NCBI GenBank assembly: GCA_016223085.1 | Contig: JACRPS010000022.1 | Location: forward strand, 1-32,283 | Reading direction: 5' to 3' | Length of the DNA: 32,283 bases | From: Chloroflexota bacterium | GTDB taxonomy: Bacteria; Chloroflexota; Anaerolineae; Aggregatilineales; Phototrophicaceae | Shown here: positions 27,718 to 32,283 of the stretch, one piece after another | How positions within the stretch are numbered: the first letter of the stretch is position 1 | Layout: every line of letters begins with the position of its first letter | The notes under the pieces: model-generated | The model's input: the letters and a program-made list of their open reading frames with translations, nothing else | What the model was told of the DNA's origin: nothing | Databases searched by the model: none | Made by a program: the position numbers and the translations under genes

Positions 27718-28905
27718 TCACCCCGCGTAAATCGCGTCAAGCGGGCGGCACGCCTGCCGGTAATCGTACTGCTGCTCGGCGGTACGGCGTCCGTTCCGCG
27801 TGATACAGTCGTTCAGGGCTACGTCAGTCAACAGCCGCGTGCAGGCATCGGCAAACGCCTGCGGGTCATCCGCGATCAGAATATCCTCGCCGGACCGGAC
27901 GTTAATGCCCTCGCAGCCGACAGTCGTGCTGACCATCGGAATCCCCTGCGACAGCGCGTTGAGGATTTTTACCCGCATTCCGCCGCCGGATAGCAGCGGC
28001 ACGGCCATCATGCTTGATGCCTGCAAATAGGGCAGAGGGTCTTCGACGTAGCCGGTCACGGTCAGCGACGGGTCAGTCTGGCCGCGCTCCACAATGCTGG
28101 CCGGTGGCCGCGCGCCGATCAGCGTGCAGCGCACCTCCGGCACCTGCTGCCGAATGCGTGGATAAATCTCATCCAGGAACCAGGTGATGCCCTGAATATT
28201 TGGCGGCCAGTACATCGTACCGATGTGGACGATGTGCGGCTCTTTTGGCTGGCGCGGGATGAAGGCCTGTTCGTCGGTATCAATCGCAATCGGAATCACC
28301 GTGATGTTGTCCCGCGCGCCGGCTTCGATCAGCGCCGCTTTGTCCTCCTGGCTGACGGCGGTCACGGCATCAAATGCCCGGCACATCTGACCTTCGTAAT
28401 GTTTGAGCAGCCGCCAGTCGCGCGTCAGGATATACTTCATCGGTTTGGTCACCGGCAGCGTTTCGGCCAGGCGTTTGTACAGCACCCACAGCGCGTTGTG
28501 CAGGTCCAGCACCTTGCGGCTGGTCTGGAACGGCAGCGCATATTGCGCCATGTTAAGCTGGTCGGCGTGAACCACATCAAAGTGGGTGGTGCGCGCCAGT
28601 TCGGCCAGCGCCGCCCGCATCTCCGGGCGTTCGTCGCGCAGCATCATCCAGGGCTGTCCGGTGAGCAGGCTGTGCCCCAGGAAGCGCGCATCCCGCGCCG
28701 CTGACCGCGCCATCGGCACCGTCACCACGCGCTCGCACAGGCTGTGCAGGTGGCGGATGTGTTCCGGTTTGTCGCTTTCGCGCACAAACGAGACCAGTGT
28801 AACGTCGTGACGCTGCGCCAGGTACTTAAGCACATGGTACGTCTTAACCTTCGGGCCGCTGTCCGGCGGGTAGGGTAGAACCTGGGTGAGCAGCAGAACG
28901 CGCAT
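27718..28905 (-). CDS. GT4-type glycosyltransferase
   Basis: A 395-residue GT-B glycosyltransferase. It opens MRVLLLTQVLPYPPDSGPKVKTYHVLKYLAQRHDVTLVSF, with the loop that follows the first strand. The acceptor domain shows FDVVHADQLNMAQYA and VLDLHNALWVLYKRL; the donor domain has ITVIPIAIDTD, IVHIGTMYWPPNIQGITWFL and MRVKILNALSQGIPMVSTTVGCEGI. The Glu usually present in the last motif (E-x7-E) is replaced by Asn (KILNALSQG), as is seen in some relatives. It is similar in length and style to the downstream gene, so the pair could act one after the other. It lies 54 bases after the FAD oxidoreductase gene on the same strand and belongs to the same operon. Confidence 0.9.
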   Translation of the reverse strand: MRVLLLTQVLPYPPDSGPKVKTYHVLKYLAQRHDVTLVSFVRESDKPEHIRHLHSLCERVVTVPMARSAARDARFLGHSLLTGQPWMMLRDERPEMRAALAELARTTHFDVVHADQLNMAQYALPFQTSRKVLDLHNALWVLYKRLAETLPVTKPMKYILTRDWRLLKHYEGQMCRAFDAVTAVSQEDKAALIEAGARDNITVIPIAIDTDEQAFIPRQPKEPHIVHIGTMYWPPNIQGITWFLDEIYPRIRQQVPEVRCTLIGARPPASIVERGQTDPSLTVTGYVEDPLPYLQASSMMAVPLLSGGGMRVKILNALSQGIPMVSTTVGCEGINVRSGEDILIADDPQAFADACTRLLTDVALNDCITRNGRRTAEQQYDYRQACRPLDAIYAG

Positions 28906-28959
28906 GAAGCCAACCTAGCTGAATCTTTCCTGGACATTACAGACAGACACGGTGCGTTT

Positions 28960-30267
28960 TCATGCAGGCAGGGGCGCTGCCGGTGACGGCTGGCGCACCC
29001 GGTCGGCTACCCGCGCCGCATGGACAATGACCGCTTCACTGGTCGGTAGTTCCGGGTATACCTGGCTCGTATTCGCCAGAAAGAGGCTGGGGTAGGGCGT
29101 TTGCACGGCCGTAGCCTTCTCGCTGGCGTGGATGGAATAGACCGGCTCAACATAGCGCGACCGGCTGACGGCAAAGTGCCGAATGTGCTTTTCGTCAAAA
29201 TCCCGGAACACCTGCTTCAGATGCGCCAGCCACGCTTCGCGGATGTCCTCATCCGGCACCCCCAGCCAGTCATTGTCGGAGGCGGTATAACGCGGCAGAT
29301 AAACGACGTGGCAATCTGGATGTTCGGCGTGCGGGATTTCGGTGATGCTGGAAAACGGGCTGTTCGGGTCGGTCAGATTGAGCGTCCAGTATTCGGACAG
29401 CGGTTGAGCGAGCACCATCACCGGGCAGATCAAACCGAGGTATTTCTCGCGTCCCAACCGTTCCAGGTAATGTCTGTCAGCACCGGGTACTAACTGCGCA
29501 AACGCCGGGGTAGCAATCGCAGCGATCACCAGATCAAACTGCATCAGTCCGGCAGGGGTGCGCAGGGCGCGTACCGGCCCATCACCGATAATGATCTCCC
29601 GAACGCGCGTCTGGGTTGCAATGTGGCCGCCGCGCCGGAGGATGGCTTCGGCCATTGCCTGAAGCAGCGAATAATGCCCGCGCCGCAGATAGCCAACTTT
29701 TCCCTTCAGGTGGGGCAGCCGACGAATTCCCATCATCCGGTTGATCCAGGCCCAGATGTACGTTGCAGGAACAGTATCGTACTGGCCGTCAAATTTAGCT
29801 TCCAGCAGCGGTCGCCAGATCCCTTCAAAGGTCGCTGCGCCGCCGGCCTGCACCAGCCAATCCTTAACCGGCACCACGTCGAGTGTTTTCCGGTCACGCC
29901 GCTGGGCTTGTAACAGTGCGCCGCCCAGTTGCAGCCGGCTCTTTAACGTCAGCGGCGCGAAGGATAAAAAATCGCGCAGGCTGGTCATGGGATAAATCCG
30001 ATTGTCGTGGATGAAGCCCGTACGCACCGTGCGGAAAACCAGTTCTGACTCCAGACCAAGCCGGGCACACAGACTACGGGTGCGGTCATCGTTGGGCAGG
30101 ATGGCGTGCTGGTAACGCGCTACCGTGAGGCCGCCGAACTGAATCCGTCCGTTTAAACCTCCCAGTTCGGCACCCTGTTCAAGGACGGTGACCTGCTCCC
30201 CGGCCTGCGACAGGAAGTAGGCCAGCGCAATCCCCATCAAACCGCCGCCGATAATCCCAATCCGCAT
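28960..30267 (-). CDS. FAD-dependent oxidoreductase (amine oxidase / PPOX-like)
   Basis: A 435-residue flavoprotein. The N-terminal Rossmann motif is plain: MRIGIIGGGLMGIALAYFLSQAGEQVTVLEQG, followed by ELGGLNGRIQFGGLTVARYQHAI, as in the protoporphyrinogen oxidase / amine oxidase / UDP-galactopyranose mutase group. Near the C-terminus LFLANTSQVYPELPTSEAVIVHAARVAD is the usual FAD-closing motif. The substrate is not clear; its place between a small flippase-like protein and two glycosyltransferases suggests it works on a sugar or lipid carrier, not on haem. It starts two bases after the transporter stop, so coupling is likely. Length is normal for the family. Confidence 0.85.
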   Translation of the reverse strand: MRIGIIGGGLMGIALAYFLSQAGEQVTVLEQGAELGGLNGRIQFGGLTVARYQHAILPNDDRTRSLCARLGLESELVFRTVRTGFIHDNRIYPMTSLRDFLSFAPLTLKSRLQLGGALLQAQRRDRKTLDVVPVKDWLVQAGGAATFEGIWRPLLEAKFDGQYDTVPATYIWAWINRMMGIRRLPHLKGKVGYLRRGHYSLLQAMAEAILRRGGHIATQTRVREIIIGDGPVRALRTPAGLMQFDLVIAAIATPAFAQLVPGADRHYLERLGREKYLGLICPVMVLAQPLSEYWTLNLTDPNSPFSSITEIPHAEHPDCHVVYLPRYTASDNDWLGVPDEDIREAWLAHLKQVFRDFDEKHIRHFAVSRSRYVEPVYSIHASEKATAVQTPYPSLFLANTSQVYPELPTSEAVIVHAARVADRVRQPSPAAPLPA

Positions 30268-30269
30268 CT

Positions 30270-30701
30270 TTATCGGGCTTTCTTTTCGCTTCTGGCAACA
30301 ATCCAGACGCCGGTCACAATCACCGCAAAACCGAGCACGCGGTCGAGCGTCACCTGCTCATGGAACAGCAGCGCGCCGCCGATCAGCACGGCGATGTAGG
30401 TCAGGCTCAGGAACGGATAGGCAAAACTGAGATCGGCTTTGGTGAGGGCCAGCAGCCAGAGCAGGGTGCTGATGCCAAAAATGCCGACGCCGACCAGCAG
30501 CAGTGGGCTGGTAGCCATGCGCAGCAGCGTCTCGGCAGACAGTTGCAATTGCCCCAGGCTGTTCATGGCCGCTTTCAGCGTCAGTTGTCCAACCGCGCCG
30601 AAGGCGACGCTTGCCAGCACCAGCCCAAGCGATTGCAGGTTCGCCGAGCGTTTGGGTTTATCCGAAAGCATATAGGAATGGTCCGTATGTGCGACAGCCA
30701 T
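30270..30701 (-). CDS. Small four-helix EamA/ArnE-like transporter
   Basis: A 143-residue protein with four predicted transmembrane helices (about 25-45, 62-85, 88-108 and 115-135) after a basic N-terminal tail. The fold and the motifs SLGLVLASVAFGAVGQLTLKAAM and SFAYPFLSLTYIAVLIGGALLFHEQVTLDRVLGFAVIVTGVWIV are those of the DMT superfamily (EamA half, ArnE/EmrE-like). Such short members work as dimers. The polysaccharide context favours a role in moving a lipid-linked sugar across the membrane, as for ArnE/F, but drug export cannot be excluded. It is the likely first gene of the 30701-24983 operon; an alternative start is the Met at 30671. Confidence 0.85.
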   Translation of the reverse strand: MAVAHTDHSYMLSDKPKRSANLQSLGLVLASVAFGAVGQLTLKAAMNSLGQLQLSAETLLRMATSPLLLVGVGIFGISTLLWLLALTKADLSFAYPFLSLTYIAVLIGGALLFHEQVTLDRVLGFAVIVTGVWIVARSEKKAR

Positions 30702-30804
30702 TGTGAAGGTTTACCTGTTGGTGATGTCTCATCTGAACTAGAACCAGCGTAGCGAACCGTCCTTACAGAAGCCTAACGGTCGCCAGGGCACACCGCCTGC
30801 CGCG

Positions 30805-32283
30805 TTACTGCCGACGAATAAAGCGGTATATAACCAGTACCGCCGCACATGCCAGTCCGGCAGCAAACATCCCACCCAGCAACGTTTGCGCTGCGTACAC
30901 GTCGGTTGTTGTTGGCACAACCGGGCGGTCAATGGGAGCCTGAAGCACAAACGGTGTGGCAGTCGGCTCGAAGTTTTGAATGGGGGTTGCTGTTGGTAGT
31001 GGTGTGGGAGTTGGCCGAAAAGCGACAACCCTGGCAGGAAAGATACCCGGAAGGTAGGTGTAATACACCTTCAGATTGGCCGTGGCGCTGGTATACTCGG
31101 TTTGACCTTCGCGGATGCCACGCGTAAAAAACGTGAGATGAATATCGTTTTGCGGCCCCAAGGCCACTTTCGGCCATTCCGGTCTGGCTTCGGGGCTGTA
31201 AAAGATGCGCTGTGGCGGGAGCCATAGCCCTTCTCGATACTGAACCTGGTACAGTGCAGCATTGGTGTTTCGTCCCAGGCTCGGTTGTCCTGCTGCGAAC
31301 AGTGAGACTGTGCCCTGCCGGTCCACCAGAAGTTCGTAATCGTCCAGCGGAGTATCATTAATGGCGCGCGCGACAATGCCGGGTACGGCTTCCGGTTTTG
31401 TCCAGCTTTGACCGAGATCGTCAGAGATTTGATAGTAGATGTTCCGGTCAGCGTCAGAGGCATATCGCCAGACGGCAATCAGGCTTCCGTCCAACATCTC
31501 CGCCGCAGCAATCTGAATCGGGTGCAGATCAGGTCGCCCTTCGCCATCCAGAATAATCGGGTCGGACCAAGTGAGGCCAGCATCATCCGAATACACCACT
31601 CGGACATCACGCGGGCTACCTGACCCTTTGTACCAATCGTTGCCCTCATCCCAAACAACATATAGCCGACCGCTGCTTCCCTCAAAAATGTCCATCCGGT
31701 CAGACCCGGAGTCCGGCTCAAATGACAGCGGGATTTCGGCACTCCAGCTTTGGCCGCCGTCGGTCGAACGCCGATAAAACAGATCGTTGCAAAGAGCGCA
31801 GGCGCTACTTTCAGCCTGCGCCACCTTTTCGCCGCGATTTAAAGCGCCAACACCCCCGCTGTAAACGAAGTGGAGAATGTCGTTCCGGTCTTTGGTTAAG
31901 TCCAGGTAGTATCCGTTATTATTGAGATGGACAGGAGGCCGCCACAAATTTGCCTGCTGCGCTGCTCGTGCCGGAGCGCTGGCCGACAAATGGCTGGTCC
32001 CGGCACGAAACACAGCATGTAAAATCCCATCGCTGGTTACAGCCAGCGCATTGCGGACGGTGTAACCGCCCTCTCCCGTATAAACCACATCATTGGAACC
32101 TGTCCAGGTGCCGTCCGGTTCGCGGGCAGCATACCACATAACATCATGTTCAGTGTTAGTGTTCTGGTTTGTGATGCTCCCGTACCAGGTAACGTGCGCC
32201 CGACCTTCCTGATCAACGACAATGCTTTGCCACCAGCCATCACCCAGATATAAAGGCTGCGACCAACTCAAACGATTGGTCTG
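30805..32283 (-). CDS. Asp-box (BNR/sialidase-like) surface protein, membrane-anchored, 5' end outside window
   Basis: The frame is open to the right edge, so the N-terminus is missing; the TTG at 32271 is not a likely start. The visible 490 residues form a beta-propeller of the exo-alpha-sialidase type, with three clear Asp boxes: STDGGQSWS, SDDAGLTWS and SDDLGQSWT. A Pro/Thr-rich stalk follows (FRPTPTPLPTATPIQNFEPTATP), then one transmembrane helix (LGGMFAAGLACAAVLVIYRF) and a short basic tail. So the propeller should sit outside the cell, tethered at its C-terminus. Asp boxes occur in sialidases but also in many non-enzymatic propellers; catalytic Arg triad residues cannot be placed. It is upstream of the polysaccharide operon on the same strand, with a gap of about 100 bases. 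Confidence 0.85.
   Translation of the reverse strand, partial: QTNRLSWSQPLYLGDGWWQSIVVDQEGRAHVTWYGSITNQNTNTEHDVMWYAAREPDGTWTGSNDVVYTGEGGYTVRNALAVTSDGILHAVFRAGTSHLSASAPARAAQQANLWRPPVHLNNNGYYLDLTKDRNDILHFVYSGGVGALNRGEKVAQAESSACALCNDLFYRRSTDGGQSWSAEIPLSFEPDSGSDRMDIFEGSSGRLYVVWDEGNDWYKGSGSPRDVRVVYSDDAGLTWSDPIILDGEGRPDLHPIQIAAAEMLDGSLIAVWRYASDADRNIYYQISDDLGQSWTKPEAVPGIVARAINDTPLDDYELLVDRQGTVSLFAAGQPSLGRNTNAALYQVQYREGLWLPPQRIFYSPEARPEWPKVALGPQNDIHLTFFTRGIREGQTEYTSATANLKVYYTYLPGIFPARVVAFRPTPTPLPTATPIQNFEPTATPFVLQAPIDRPVVPTTTDVYAAQTLLGGMFAAGLACAAVLVIYRFIRRQ

Noticed and set aside
30738-30804. Terminator after the Asp-box gene
   Set aside because: Only a five-base stem with a long loop and no T-run could be found.

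Overview
The window looks like a stretch of a GC-rich bacterial chromosome. The best guess is a member of the Chloroflexota (Anaerolineae-like). This is inferred from the mix of gene families: a LuxR/NB-ARC/TPR regulator, a membrane-anchored L,D-transpeptidase with a Pro-rich cytoplasmic head, an Asp-box protein with a Pro/Thr stalk, and a chemosensory cluster with a Roadblock protein. It has not been proven by any marker gene. I saw no rRNA, tRNA or CRISPR array.

Layout. (1) 1-1790 is worn accessory DNA. It holds an AT-rich orphan membrane protein, an antitoxin followed by a PIN toxin broken by an internal deletion, two G-rich direct-repeat copies flanking that pair, and the tail of a CBS-domain protein. 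(2) 1787-4467 (minus) is a two-gene sugar-nucleotide operon: a nucleotidyltransferase with a left-handed beta-helix tail and a phosphomannomutase/phosphoglucomutase. (3) 4657-8140 is a very C-rich accessory island. It has an IS110-type DEDD recombinase whose 3' end runs into the next gene, a tightly overlapping operon of three small uncharacterised proteins ending in a terminator, a further small ORF, about 430 bp of hairpin-rich non-coding DNA, and a minus-strand LexA-type DNA-binding protein with a 39-residue membrane miniprotein behind it. A CGAAC-N4-GTTC SOS-type box sits at the regulator's start site.

(4) 8193-16249 is a chemosensory cluster. Genes on the minus strand, in order of transcription, are CheW, a methyl-accepting protein without a sensor domain, a CheA-CheY hybrid, CheB, CheY, a degenerate RsbT-like protein, a second CheW, and a receiver-Roadblock protein whose phosphoacceptor Asp is replaced by Glu. 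A small GAF-like protein is encoded convergently at the end. There is no CheR and no flagellar or pilus gene in view, so the output is not obvious. A Roadblock/MglA-type polarity or gliding output is one idea.

(5) 16456-22952 is housekeeping and regulation: pdxS (without pdxT), a small membrane protein, a DUF72 protein, an ECF sigma factor with a zinc-finger anti-sigma partner, and a large LuxR-HTH/NB-ARC/TPR regulator. The regulator is divergent from a small cupin-like protein whose promoter carries a perfect inverted repeat. (6) 23237-32283 is cell envelope: an L,D-transpeptidase facing a minus-strand polysaccharide operon. That operon contains an Asp-box membrane protein (cut by the window end), a small EamA/ArnE-like transporter, an FAD oxidoreductase, two GT4 glycosyltransferases and a polyprenyl-phosphate sugar transferase. 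The sugar-nucleotide genes of region 2 could supply activated sugar to this operon.
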